This document shows positions 35,031 through 42,847 of a stretch of 64,000 nt of DNA, one piece after another. Below the pieces are notes generated by a model. The model saw only the letters and a list, made by a program, of their open reading frames with translations, was not told the origin of the DNA and searched no databases. The position numbers were made by a program, and so were the translations under genes. Numbering within the stretch: the stretch's first letter is position 1; each line of letters begins with the position of its first letter. The stretch lies in assembly GCF_025150245.1 (NCBI RefSeq), contig NZ_CP102279.1:2043423-2107422 (forward strand), given 5' to 3'. Source of the stretch: Dorea formicigenerans. Its GTDB lineage: Bacteria; Bacillota; Clostridia; Lachnospirales; Lachnospiraceae.

Positions 35031-35168
35031 TTCATGTAGCTCCAACGGCAAACCATCTGGATCAAAGAAAAATGTCATCTTCTTTTGGGTGTAGCTGTCC
35101 AATCGAATTGGTTCGCATCCTATCCCCATCTGTTCCAGTTCTAAATCATAAAAATCACTTTGTATTTT
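35028..35168 (-). pseudogene. C-terminal remnant of a VOC (glyoxalase-like) gene
   Basis: The minus frame reads KIQSDFYDLELEQMGIG, PIRLDSYTQKKMTFFFDP and DGLPLELHE then stop. FFFDPDGLPLELHE is the usual end of a vicinal-oxygen-chelate protein, including the metal-ligand Glu. No start or N-terminal half is present, and the frame runs into the 3' end of the neighbouring lipoprotein gene. It is a decayed fragment. Confidence 0.75.
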
Positions 35169-35664
35169 CATCATTAATAATAGTTGCTTTTGAAGAAGTA
35201 TAATCAACATTCAGTGTAACATCTTCCCCCGGTGTGAGTAAGTATATATCTCCCAAAGCTGCCCCTCGACCTCCTTCAGCTTTGCTTGAAATTACCCTAT
35301 AAATTCCCGGTGAAAGTCCAATCGTATCGTCTCCGTCATAAAGATCGCCTTCGTATACATTATCATTTCTCAGAAAGATAATGTAATCTTCTTCATAATA
35401 TTCTCTGCCCGTATATGTCAGCGTCAAATTCACATAAAACTTTTCTTTCTCTTCGTCGGTCATTTCATCTATACGGTCGTCAACATTTTTATCGTAATAT
35501 TCTGCTCTGTCATTAATGTCTGTAGTATCAGTTTCAAGCTGCTCTATATCCAAGGTCTGAAATGCCGAATCCTCATCCGCATTTTGATTACAGCCTGTAA
35601 TCGAAAGTACAACAGCCATAGAAATAATCGCCATGGCAGCTATCTTTTTAAAATTGTAACCCAT
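35155..35664 (-). CDS. Putative lipoprotein
   Basis: A 169-residue protein of unknown function. It has a lipoprotein signal with an ITGC lipobox (Cys25) after a hydrophobic stretch. The mature part is very acidic (runs of Asp and Glu, 30-80), then a beta-rich region with GLSPGIYRVIS and GEDVTLNVDYTSS. It is probably tethered on the outer face of the membrane. The gene overlaps the VOC remnant by a few bases. Confidence 0.7.
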   Translation of the reverse strand: MGYNFKKIAAMAIISMAVVLSITGCNQNADEDSAFQTLDIEQLETDTTDINDRAEYYDKNVDDRIDEMTDEEKEKFYVNLTLTYTGREYYEEDYIIFLRNDNVYEGDLYDGDDTIGLSPGIYRVISSKAEGGRGAALGDIYLLTPGEDVTLNVDYTSSKATIINDENTK

Positions 35665-35682
35665 TCTTTTAAAACATCCTTT

Positions 35683-36546
35683 CTACTTCTTCAGGTCGTC
35701 TTCACCGAAGCTGTATGGCAAGAGTTCACGCATGGTGAGGATTTTTTCTTCTTTGTCGTTGGCGATGAGGATTGGTGTGTCTGGCAGGAGAAGTTCACTT
35801 AGTACCTGGCGGCAGGCTCCGCAAGGCATGGTGAGTTTTTCTGCATGGGTAGTAATTGCCATGGCTTTGATATCTTCTTTCCGATAGCCTCTGGAATATG
35901 CTGCAAATATGGCGCTTCGTTCTGCGCAATTTGAAAGTCCGTATGATGCATTTTCGACATTGGAACCGGTTATATATTGCCCGTCAGTTAATTCAACGCA
36001 TGCTCCGACTTTAAAATCAGAATATGGTGCATAGGCATTATCGATAGCATTCATGGCATATATTTTCAATTTATTGCTCTTCTTCGTCCTTCTTTTTCCG
36101 GTCATGGATTCTACCCTGAGGCGGAATACCGCTGTCATTGGAATCACTTTTTCATTGAACGGAAAATCTTCTCTCCGGTACTGCTTCATTAATATCCTTA
36201 ATGCCTCGTACTTTTCTTCTTCGTTAAGCATCTCGATATATCCCTGACCAATTACACTTTCATACTCCATGGCGCAGTTTCCCTGGGCTTTATCCAAAAT
36301 CAACTGATGTCCACAGTCCATTTCGAAAGATGCCCGGTTGTCTTTTTCTATTAACTCGTATTTTTTTCCTTCCAGTGCCCCGTGAAAATAAAGTACCGGC
36401 ATATCATTTTCTACCTGAAGTCCAAAATTTAGCGGAACGATGTATGGATAATCTCCATCGTGAAGTGCTATCCTGCATACATCACATTTTCTCATTACTT
36501 CTAATATGTCCTGTTTATCTGTAATCTCTCTGTCTCTTCGTCTCAT
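35683..36546 (-). CDS. PNPOx-like / cytidine deaminase fusion
   Basis: A 287-residue two-domain protein. Residues 1-145 are a flavin-binding pyridoxamine-phosphate-oxidase-like domain of the NimA type (CDVCRIALHDGDYPYIVPLNFG, YFHGALEGKKYELI, YESVIGQGYIEML). Residues 160-287 are a complete cytidine deaminase, with NVENASYGLSNCAERSAI and TMPCGACRQVLSEL giving the zinc cysteines and catalytic Glu. The start at 36546 (MRRRDREI) fits the NimA domain; the open frame continues upstream only through a repeat element. The domain pairing suggests nucleoside or nucleotide-analogue handling, but this is inference. Confidence 0.85.
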   Translation of the reverse strand: MRRRDREITDKQDILEVMRKCDVCRIALHDGDYPYIVPLNFGLQVENDMPVLYFHGALEGKKYELIEKDNRASFEMDCGHQLILDKAQGNCAMEYESVIGQGYIEMLNEEEKYEALRILMKQYRREDFPFNEKVIPMTAVFRLRVESMTGKRRTKKSNKLKIYAMNAIDNAYAPYSDFKVGACVELTDGQYITGSNVENASYGLSNCAERSAIFAAYSRGYRKEDIKAMAITTHAEKLTMPCGACRQVLSELLLPDTPILIANDKEEKILTMRELLPYSFGEDDLKK

Positions 36547-36579
36547 AAAATCATACCTTTCAATTACTTTTGTGTATAA

Positions 36580-36758
36580 TTCAAGAATGCCTCGGCATTC
36601 TTGCTGCGAGGTGCGCGTCATGCAATTGCATGACATACTTCTACTGCGCACCTCTGCAATCCTGCCGGAGGCTATATCAGCTGGGGGATTGACTTCCACC
36701 ACTGATACCAACTTGTTTCTCACCCTATAGAGGTGGGAGTCATCTCCCAGCTGATATA
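36580..36758 (+). repeat. Dispersed structured element, type B copy 2
   Basis: The first 80 bp match 30765-30845 essentially exactly, including both hairpins. The 54-bp insert is missing, and the CCTGCCGGAGGCT core (36661-36673) with the long terminal hairpin follows. The hairpin loop (CCACCACTGATACCA and CTTGTTTCTCACC) is conserved while the stem differs. It ends 34 bp upstream of the PNPOx-CDA start. Confidence 0.85.
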
Positions 36759-36843
36759 ATCATAGTAACATATATAAAAATTATCTTCCAGTTTAATAAT
36801 ATTAGACTTTCCACATCCGGTAAATATAATGATACTTCATGCC

Positions 36844-36913
36844 ATCCTGCCGGAGGCTTTTTAGTATAATAGGAAATGCGATTTCCTATTATACTAAGAA
36901 AATACGGCAGGAT
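36844..36913 (+). repeat. Dispersed palindromic element, type A copy 2
   Basis: ATCCTGCCGGAGGCTTTTTA, then TAGTATAATAGGAAAT pairing with ATTTCCTATTATACTA. GGCAGGAT at 36906-36913 repeats the opening ATCCTGCC in inverted form. It corresponds to 6305-6358, with several stem changes that preserve pairing. Confidence 0.75.
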
Positions 36914-36930
36914 CACCCCGCCGTATTTTT
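36898..36930 (-). terminator. Terminator of the MFS operon
   Basis: On the minus strand AAAAATACGGC pairs with GCCGTATTTT, followed by CTTAG. It lies about 55 bp after the MFS stop and overlaps the end of the type A repeat. Confidence 0.75.
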
Positions 36931-36983
36931 ACGTGTCTTTATTTGTTTTAATTCTAAAATCTTACGATTCTATTTTATGATTT

Positions 36984-38417
36984 TTACTCAGCTTTTTTTG
37001 CTGTCATCTTAGGTCTTACTACGAAGATTACAAGTACAAGACCGATTACTGCTACGATTGCTGCAAGACGGAATACTGAATCTACACCATTCTGAATATA
37101 TGCAACATTTGTAGGATCTGCTGCTGTACTTAAGTTGTAAGCAGCTCCGAATACTGCTGCTGCAATTGTGTTTGCAAGTGAGTTTACGAAGTTTACAAGT
37201 GATGTACCTACACCCATGTCAGCCGGCTGTAATGTTGCCTGTGCACTTGGTGTGATAGATACGGAACGGTAACTCTCAGCAATACCTGTGATTGTCAGTG
37301 CTACGAAGTAAATGATGATTGATGTACTTGGTGTTGTGAATCCCATAACTGCCATTGGCACTGCTACGAATAATGTTCCAATTACCATAGCTTTCCAAGC
37401 ATTAGATGCTTTCTTACCAACCCATACACCTGCCATTGTTGGCAGGAAGATTGTGATGATTGTACGTGGCATCTGAAGAGCTCCTGCTGCACTTGTGGAA
37501 GCTCCCATAACTCTCATAGCTCCGATTGGTGCGTATACGTTCATAGCACTCTGATAGAAGTAGCAGATAAATCCAACGATCAGAAGTACTGTATACTGTG
37601 AGTTTTTGAACAGTTTCAGAGGAATCAGCGGCTCTGCTGATTTTCCTTCAATTTTTACAAGTACAACTAATGCTACGATACCGATTACGAAACCTGCGAT
37701 AATTGCCGGATTTCCCCATCCCATAGATGAACCGAAGTTCAGGGCAAGAAGGATACCTGCAAGTGCTACTACAAGTGCAATGATACCAGGAATGTCGATT
37801 GAAACTTTTCCTTCTCTCTTAACATTTGGCATATTCATACCAATCAGTACAACTCCAAGAATAAGTGGTACTGCCGGCATAAGGATAGCAACTTTTAAAA
37901 GTCCCATATCTGTCAGGATACCTGCGATAATACTTCCACCGAATCCTCCGACAGCGATTGCTGTTGCCAGCATACCCATTGCCTTTGGAACATCTTTTCT
38001 CTCATTGATCAGACCAGCAATGATGTATGGAGCTGCTGTAAATGCACCCTGTGCAAATCCGATTAAGAGACGAAGAATCATAAGTGGTACTAAGGAACGT
38101 ACAAATGCAAATGCAATACCGCATACTGCGCAGATGATTCCAGGAATCACTACAATATTTCTACGTCCGATTAAGTCTCCAAGTTTTCCACCAATAGGAG
38201 TCATAATAGACACTCCCATTCCGGCAAAAATAGAGAACAGGGATACATATCCCATTGCGTTAACACTCTCCAGAATTGGAGATGTCAGTGTTGCAAATAC
38301 AAGTCCATACATTGCTACGGAAAGCATCATACAGATACATCCAATCTGAACTGCATTCTTTTTGCCCTTCGGAAGCGGAATTGCTACCTGTGGCTGTGTT
38401 TGTTATTCGTTTGCCAT
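36984..38417 (-). CDS. MFS transporter with an in-frame stop at codon 5
   Basis: The full frame starts at the ATG at 38417, which has AAAAGGAG upstream. It reads MANE, then TAA, then QTQPQVAIPLPKGKKNAV and a 448-residue MFS protein of 12-14 helices (SIMTPIGGKLGDLIGRRNIV, then RLLIGFAQGAFTAAP). The TAA differs by one base from CAA (Gln). Translation could restart at the methionine pair at 38330, which has no good ribosome binding site and trims the N-terminus at the first helix. It lies downstream of an M20 hydrolase gene in one operon and probably imports an amino-acid conjugate or peptide. Confidence 0.8.
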
Positions 38418-38456
38418 GATAATTACTCCTTTTCTCTCATTTTTCTTTAGATTTAT

Positions 38457-39632
38457 TTATTTGTTATTTTTTAACCACTGAGTTGCGCAGTATGCCAGAC
38501 AGCTTGGTCCGATCGGGCATACACCCTCATTAAACTGAACCTTTGGATTATGAGCTCCGTACTGACCTCTCTCATCCGGATATCCTGCTGACAGATACAT
38601 AAATGTTGATGGAACCTTTTCTGCGATTGATGCAAAATCCTCTGAAGCACTTGCAGAAATTCCTGGATAAGGCATCATTCCCGGAATATTCATCTCCTTC
38701 ATGTATCCTACAAATTCATCTGTAAGTTTCGGATCACAAATAAGCGGCGGTACTTCTGAAAGCATTGTAATCTCAGCAGTTCCCCCATAACTTTCTGCTG
38801 TCTTTGTTGCAACCTCTTTCATTCTGCGGACCATAAGCTCTCTTGCCTGCTTATCATTACTTCTGATTGTTCCTTTCAGTGTTGCAACATCCGGAATAAT
38901 ATTCTCAGCTGTTCCACCCTGGAACTGACCTACTGTCATAACGCATGCTTTGGTAGGATCAACCTCTCTTGCCATGATAGCTTCTAATGCAAGATATACA
39001 TGAACTCCAATGTTGATCGGATCGATAGAATTCTGTGGATAAGCTCCGTGAGAACCTTTTCCTTTGATATCGATCTGGAATCCATCTACAGAATACATCA
39101 TAGTTCCGTTGTCATTATACATATAGATTCCTACCGGCATTTTTCCTGCTGCCACATGATAAGCAAGGGCTGCATCTACCTTCGGATTCTCTAAAATACC
39201 ATTTTCAATCATATTCTTGCTTCCCAGGAAGTTCTCCTCAGCCGGCTGGAACATAAATTTAACTGTTCCTTCCAGTTCAGACTCATTCTCTTTAAGCATC
39301 TTAGCTGCTGTAAGAAGCATAGCTGCATGGAAGTCATGTCCACATGCGTGAGCTTCTTTTCCTGTTGGACATGCAAATGGTTCTCCACTTTCTTCCGGCA
39401 TCGGAAGAGCATCCATGTCTGCACGAAGCATAATACATTTTCCGCCGTGACCTAATGTTGCGGTAACTCCATAACCACACTCCTTAGGTTCAAGCCCATA
39501 CTCAGTAAGCTTTTTCATAACATATGCCTTTGCTTTTGGCATATCAAGACCAACCTCTGCATTTGTGTGGAAGTAGCGACGATTTGCAATCGTTTCTTCG
39601 TTGAGCTCCTGAGCTCTTTCATAATAGTTCAT
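38457..39632 (-). CDS. M20-family amidohydrolase / N-acyl-amino-acid hydrolase
   Basis: A 391-residue metallohydrolase of the M20D type. Metal-binding motifs are MLRADMDALPM, KEAHACGHDFHAAMLL, FMFQPAEENFLGSKN and AYHVAAGKMPVG. The dimerization domain follows. It would cleave an N-acyl or N-aryl amino acid. It is the first gene of an operon with an MFS carrier and lies opposite a regulator, which suggests a small catabolic module for an amide-linked compound. Confidence 0.9.
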   Translation of the reverse strand: MNYYERAQELNEETIANRRYFHTNAEVGLDMPKAKAYVMKKLTEYGLEPKECGYGVTATLGHGGKCIMLRADMDALPMPEESGEPFACPTGKEAHACGHDFHAAMLLTAAKMLKENESELEGTVKFMFQPAEENFLGSKNMIENGILENPKVDAALAYHVAAGKMPVGIYMYNDNGTMMYSVDGFQIDIKGKGSHGAYPQNSIDPINIGVHVYLALEAIMAREVDPTKACVMTVGQFQGGTAENIIPDVATLKGTIRSNDKQARELMVRRMKEVATKTAESYGGTAEITMLSEVPPLICDPKLTDEFVGYMKEMNIPGMMPYPGISASASEDFASIAEKVPSTFMYLSAGYPDERGQYGAHNPKVQFNEGVCPIGPSCLAYCATQWLKNNK

Positions 39633-39680
39633 ATTGGTTCCTCCTTTTTATATGGACACGTAAATATACATTTACGCAAA

Positions 39681-39722
39681 ACAAGGGGCAGACTCATGCC
39701 TTACATGTTCTTACCCCTTTGT
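39681..39722 (-). terminator. Possible attenuator hairpin in the M20 operon leader
   Basis: On the minus strand ACAAAGGGGTA pairs with TGCCCCTTGT and TTTGCG follows. It lies within the 250-nt leader of the M20 gene, about 50 bp before its start, so it may attenuate or simply be a leader structure. Confidence 0.4.
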
Positions 39723-39807
39723 AACCTGATTCAGCTGTGTGAAATTACTCCCATTTATTTTATTCACAACAGTCACCTTTCCCCTTCAAACCAATCTTAA
39801 TTTCTGT

Positions 39808-39895
39808 AAATATCATTTATGGAACATATCCAGCACATTTCCGGAACACTTCAAGAACATTTACAGAATACTTATGGAATATTTATGGCATAATT
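39808..39895. repeat. Eight 11-bp phased repeats, operator-like array
   Basis: Eight consecutive 11-bp units run head to tail: AAATATCATTT, ATGGAACATAT, CCAGCACATTT, CCGGAACACTT, CAAGAACATTT, ACAGAATACTT, ATGGAATATTT, ATGGCATAATT. The consensus is about NNGGAACATTT. Strict 11-bp spacing puts each copy on nearly the same face of the helix. The array overlaps the start of transcription of the M20-MFS operon and extends into its leader. Confidence 0.85.
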
Positions 39896-39921
39896 ATAGC
39901 AATGCTTAATAAAATCGTCAA
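39893..39921 (-). promoter_or_regulatory. Promoter of the M20-MFS operon
   Basis: On the minus strand TTGACG and TATAAT are separated by exactly 17 bp. The predicted start near 39886 falls inside the 11-bp repeat array. Confidence 0.75.
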
Positions 39922-39958
39922 TCATTTTTACACTCTATTAGATAATTTTAATCAGCGA

Positions 39959-39988
39959 TTGACATTTTGTGCAATTATCCCATATTTA
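39959..39988 (+). promoter_or_regulatory. Promoter of the regulator gene
   Basis: TTGACA is followed after 18 bp by TATTTA. It lies between the repeat array and the regulator start and is divergent from the M20 promoter. Confidence 0.55.
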
Positions 39989-40072
39989 AGTTAAAAAAAC
40001 TGTGCAATATTTCATTTAGTCACTTGAATTATGCGCACATTTCAATTAGAATATACAAGGGAGGCGAGTACT

Positions 40073-41401
40073 ATGAAACAAAAAATCGTGATTATCACAA
40101 GTAAATACCTTCATCCTTTTGTTGAAAAGGCATTTGAAGATTTTAAAGAAGACTGTACTGTGACCATTGCAGATTATACGAATTTTGATCACATTACAGA
40201 TATTTATAGAAAATATGAAAAAACTGCTGATGGATTTATGATAAGCGGAACGACTGCCATGGCAGCAATCGAACATCATATTGGAGAATTCCAGAAACCA
40301 GTCATCTCCTTTCATGCTGACCTGATTTCTTTTTACCATGCCCTGATCAAGCTTTTTCTTGAGCGGAGAGACCTGGATCCGACAAGATGTATTTTCGACT
40401 TTATGCTTCCAATCGTAAAAGATCCTGAGCACCCGGTTGAAGCCACTGCCGATTATCTGATTCATGAAATGGATCTTAATAATCTTGCTTTAACAATGGA
40501 TAAATGGGCTAGCCAAAGTACAACAGGTGATTTTTCAATGGTGGAGATGAACATTGCACTTCGGACAATCGAACTTTGGGAAGCCGGCAAGATTGATATG
40601 GTATTGTGCGCTTACAGCAGCACCATGCCGCTTTTGGACGAGAAAGGCGTTCCGAACTACTTCCTATATCCGGTAAAAAATCAGCTGGAGTCCCAGATCA
40701 AAGAACTTCTTGCACAGATTAAACTGGAAAAATACAGAGAAAATCTTCCGGTTGCAATTGCAATTGCTGACCGCAATAAAACTTCCGGCAAAAAATCTGA
40801 TGACAGTGTTCAGGATGCTGTCCAGAAAGTTTCAAAAGCCCTTCTGATCGATGCAGTATTTCAGGCTGAATCTGAAATTTATTATATTTATACTACTCAT
40901 CGTGTCGCAGCTATGCTGACAAAGAATTTTGAGGTAGAATATCTGGATTCTGCATTAAAAGATGACTATGGCATTTCAACAGCAATTGGATATGGTATTG
41001 GAAACAGCATTACTGAAGCAAAGAAGCATGCCGAAAATGCATTGCGTGAATCCTGGAGTTCAACCGGAAGCTTCGTCATGAATGAGTCAAACCAGATTAT
41101 CGGACCGCTTGGTTCTTCCCAGCTTCCGAGTTTCCAGCAGAATCTTCCAGACGATATCTTTCAGATTGCCGAGAAATGTAAGTTATCTACACTTACAATC
41201 CAGAAGCTGATATCAATTGTTAAGATGAATGGATCTTATGAAATAACTACAAATGAACTGGCAAATCACCTTGGTGTTACTGTCCGTAATGCCAACCGTA
41301 TCCTGCGCAATCTTGAAAATGGCGGCGCTGCCACGATTGCACATACCCGTTCCACTGCTTCAAAAGGTCGTCCAGTTAAAGTATATCGCTTAAACTTATA
41401 A
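40073..41401 (+). CDS. Three-domain transcriptional regulator
   Basis: A 442-residue protein with GGGAGGCG upstream of the ATG at 40073. Residues 1-200 resemble a PrpR-N/receptor-like sensor fold (KYEKTADGFMISGTTAMAAI, VISFHADLISFYHALIK). Residues 235-345 contain TAIGYGIGNSITEAKKHAENAL, a signature like the degenerate GGDEF / GTP-cyclohydrolase-III fold. Residues 370-440 form a winged helix (YEITTNELANHLGVTVRNAN RILRNL). It is divergent from the M20-MFS operon and is the obvious candidate to bind the 11-bp repeats. I do not know a named family for the combination. Confidence 0.7.
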   Translation: MKQKIVIITSKYLHPFVEKAFEDFKEDCTVTIADYTNFDHITDIYRKYEKTADGFMISGTTAMAAIEHHIGEFQKPVISFHADLISFYHALIKLFLERRDLDPTRCIFDFMLPIVKDPEHPVEATADYLIHEMDLNNLALTMDKWASQSTTGDFSMVEMNIALRTIELWEAGKIDMVLCAYSSTMPLLDEKGVPNYFLYPVKNQLESQIKELLAQIKLEKYRENLPVAIAIADRNKTSGKKSDDSVQDAVQKVSKALLIDAVFQAESEIYYIYTTHRVAAMLTKNFEVEYLDSALKDDYGISTAIGYGIGNSITEAKKHAENALRESWSSTGSFVMNESNQIIGPLGSSQLPSFQQNLPDDIFQIAEKCKLSTLTIQKLISIVKMNGSYEITTNELANHLGVTVRNANRILRNLENGGAATIAHTRSTASKGRPVKVYRLNL

Positions 41402-41409
41402 AAAGTATA

Positions 41410-41447
41410 GGAGCAAAACTGTCAAAATTACAGATTGCTCCTTTTTA
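41410..41447 (+). terminator. Terminator of the regulator gene
   Basis: GGAGCAA pairs with TTGCTCC, with an inner CTGT/ACAG pair, followed by TTTTTATTT. Confidence 0.75.
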
Positions 41448-41465
41448 TTTATGTGAAATAGACAT

Positions 41466-41712
41466 AGTAAAAGCGGATACCAACTATTTTATTGATATCC
41501 GCCCCTACTGTGTTGGTTCAATCATCTTCAATTGTTCCTTTCTCTTTTTCATTCTTTAATCTTCTGTGTTCGGTGGTCCGTACCTTCCTTTCATAATCTA
41601 GGGGGAGTATCGGTACTAAACTTATCTGCTTTTTCTTTCCCGATACACTTCAAATAACTTTATGAATATTTACAACTCGCGTTTGTCTTATATTTCACAT
41701 CTGTTATTTGAT
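41466..41712 (-). ncRNA. Candidate small RNA or short-peptide transcript
   Basis: A consensus promoter on the minus strand opens a 245-nt region without any ordinary gene, ending in hairpin GCGGATATC/GGTATCCGC followed by TTTTAC. Inside, CAAATAAC can pair with GTTATTTG and GTATCGG with CCGATAC. Two tiny in-frame frames lie near the 3' end: 41556-41594 (12 residues, MKGRYGPPNTED) and 41505-41552 (15 residues, MKKRKEQLKMIEPTQ), separated by one TAA. It could be a regulatory RNA, a short peptide mRNA or a decayed gene. Confidence 0.5.
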
Positions 41713-41718
41713 GGTTTA

Positions 41719-41747
41719 ATATTAGCATACGCGAGTTGTTTTGTCAA
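41719..41747 (-). promoter_or_regulatory. Consensus promoter of the candidate small RNA
   Basis: TTGACA and TAATAT are separated by exactly 17 bp on the minus strand. There is no gene of normal size downstream. Confidence 0.75.
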
Positions 41748-41778
41748 TATATTTGATTAATTTATTCATATTTTTTAT

Positions 41779-42177
41779 CTATTTATTTTCATCTTTGCTA
41801 TTTTCAGAATTCTTTCGTACTAAAGTCCTTACTTCAATCAGATTTCCGTCCAGATCATAAAAACGCACAACCTTCTGTCCCCAACTATAAGTCATCAGTT
41901 GGTTTACATATTTGATGTCCGGATATAACTTTTCCAACTTTTCTACAAATGCTTCTATATCTGATTCTTCAAAATAAAGTTCACAGGCATTATTTTCTGG
42001 AATGACTTCTTTTTTCAAAAAGCTTTTCCAGATTTTTTCGTCCTGAAGGACGAGCCCTTCTGTCAGAATCGCATTTCCATCATTGTCCAGTATTGTATCC
42101 AGACCAAATAAATCATGATAAAATTTTTTAGATTTTTCGATATCCTTTACAACAATCAACACATTTCTCAGCTTCAT
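41779..42177 (-). CDS. VOC-family (glyoxalase-like) protein
   Basis: A 132-residue protein of the vicinal oxygen chelate fold: LRNVLIVVKDIEKSKKFYHD at the N-terminus and KVVRFYDLDGNLIEVRT with a terminal metal-ligand Glu near the C-terminus. Members include lyases, dioxygenases and antibiotic-binding proteins. The function cannot be assigned. The short Lys/Asn tail is unlike the family. Confidence 0.8.
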   Translation of the reverse strand: MKLRNVLIVVKDIEKSKKFYHDLFGLDTILDNDGNAILTEGLVLQDEKIWKSFLKKEVIPENNACELYFEESDIEAFVEKLEKLYPDIKYVNQLMTYSWGQKVVRFYDLDGNLIEVRTLVRKNSENSKDENK

Positions 42178-42275
42178 ACACTTCTCCCCTGTTCTGTCAT
42201 ACGGATTTTCTTCACACTGTTGTAAAATGAATCCTTCTTCTTTTGAACGTTTATTTTTTTTAAAGAAATTTTCCT

Positions 42276-42686
42276 TTACTCAGGTTTAATAATTCGAATC
42301 AGTCCCTTATCCAACATAAGCGTCCTATTCCACGGATTCAAAATCACCCCTTTAATCTCCGGTACAGTAAGCGCTGCATCAAATAGTTTATCTATATCTA
42401 CAAGAAATGTCGATTTTACACTGTCTGCACCTTTCATTTCTTCATTAAAACTTGTAAACGCATACCACCAGTTTGCACCGTCGGAAGTCTGAATCATCTT
42501 CAGATTCATTTGTGTAGTTCCAATAGATGGCTCAACCTCTACGATTACCTGCCCTGAGTCCTTCATACGTCTTCGAATCACAGTCAGCGTATGTGCAAGC
42601 TGCTCCTGAGTCGCTTCCTTTTGTAAAGCCTGTATTGCCACCTCTATCTTTTCATTTCCTTGCAATGTTTCATCCTGTCTATCCAT
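42276..42686 (-). CDS. SseB-like domain protein
   Basis: A 136-residue soluble protein resembling the SseB N-terminal domain found in many Gram-positive genomes (VEVEPSIGTTQMNL, ANWWYAFTSFNEE, IKGVILNPWNRTLMLDKGLI). In Firmicutes such proteins are often near toxin, immunity or secretion-linked genes; the name comes from a Salmonella protein and says little about role here. Confidence 0.7.
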   Translation of the reverse strand: MDRQDETLQGNEKIEVAIQALQKEATQEQLAHTLTVIRRRMKDSGQVIVEVEPSIGTTQMNLKMIQTSDGANWWYAFTSFNEEMKGADSVKSTFLVDIDKLFDAALTVPEIKGVILNPWNRTLMLDKGLIRIIKPE

Positions 42687-42728
42687 AAATATTTCTCCGC
42701 TTATTCTAGTTTCCCTTTTCTTTTAATT

Positions 42729-42833
42729 TCAATAGTTTTTCAACATCTTCCAAAATTCTTCAAAGTTCTCTGCAATCCAGTATACATTTCCTTCATCATT
42801 TGATTCTTCTTTAACTTTTCCAAATGATTCCAT
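42729..42833 (-). pseudogene. Short SUKH-like remnant
   Basis: A 34-residue frame with an AGAGGAAAA ribosome binding site: MESFGKVKEESNDEGNVYWI, then AENFEEFWKMLKNY. The end is like the C-terminus of SMI1/KNR4 (SUKH) immunity proteins, where an FEEF helix closes the domain. The rest is missing, so this is most likely a remnant of an immunity gene. Confidence 0.5.
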
Positions 42834-42847
42834 TTTTCCTCTACTTT

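Noticed and set aside
36547-36723. N-terminal extension of the PNPOx-CDA protein
   Set aside because: The extension translates the type B repeat; the conserved domain starts at the Met at 36546.
37606-38349. Plus-strand frame (247 codons) opposite the MFS gene
   Set aside because: Repetitive Ile/Pro/Ser composition mirrors membrane-protein codons on the other strand.
39808-39895. Iteron-type replication origin
   Set aside because: No replication gene lies nearby and the array sits exactly at a promoter between two divergent metabolic/regulatory genes, so an operator is more likely.
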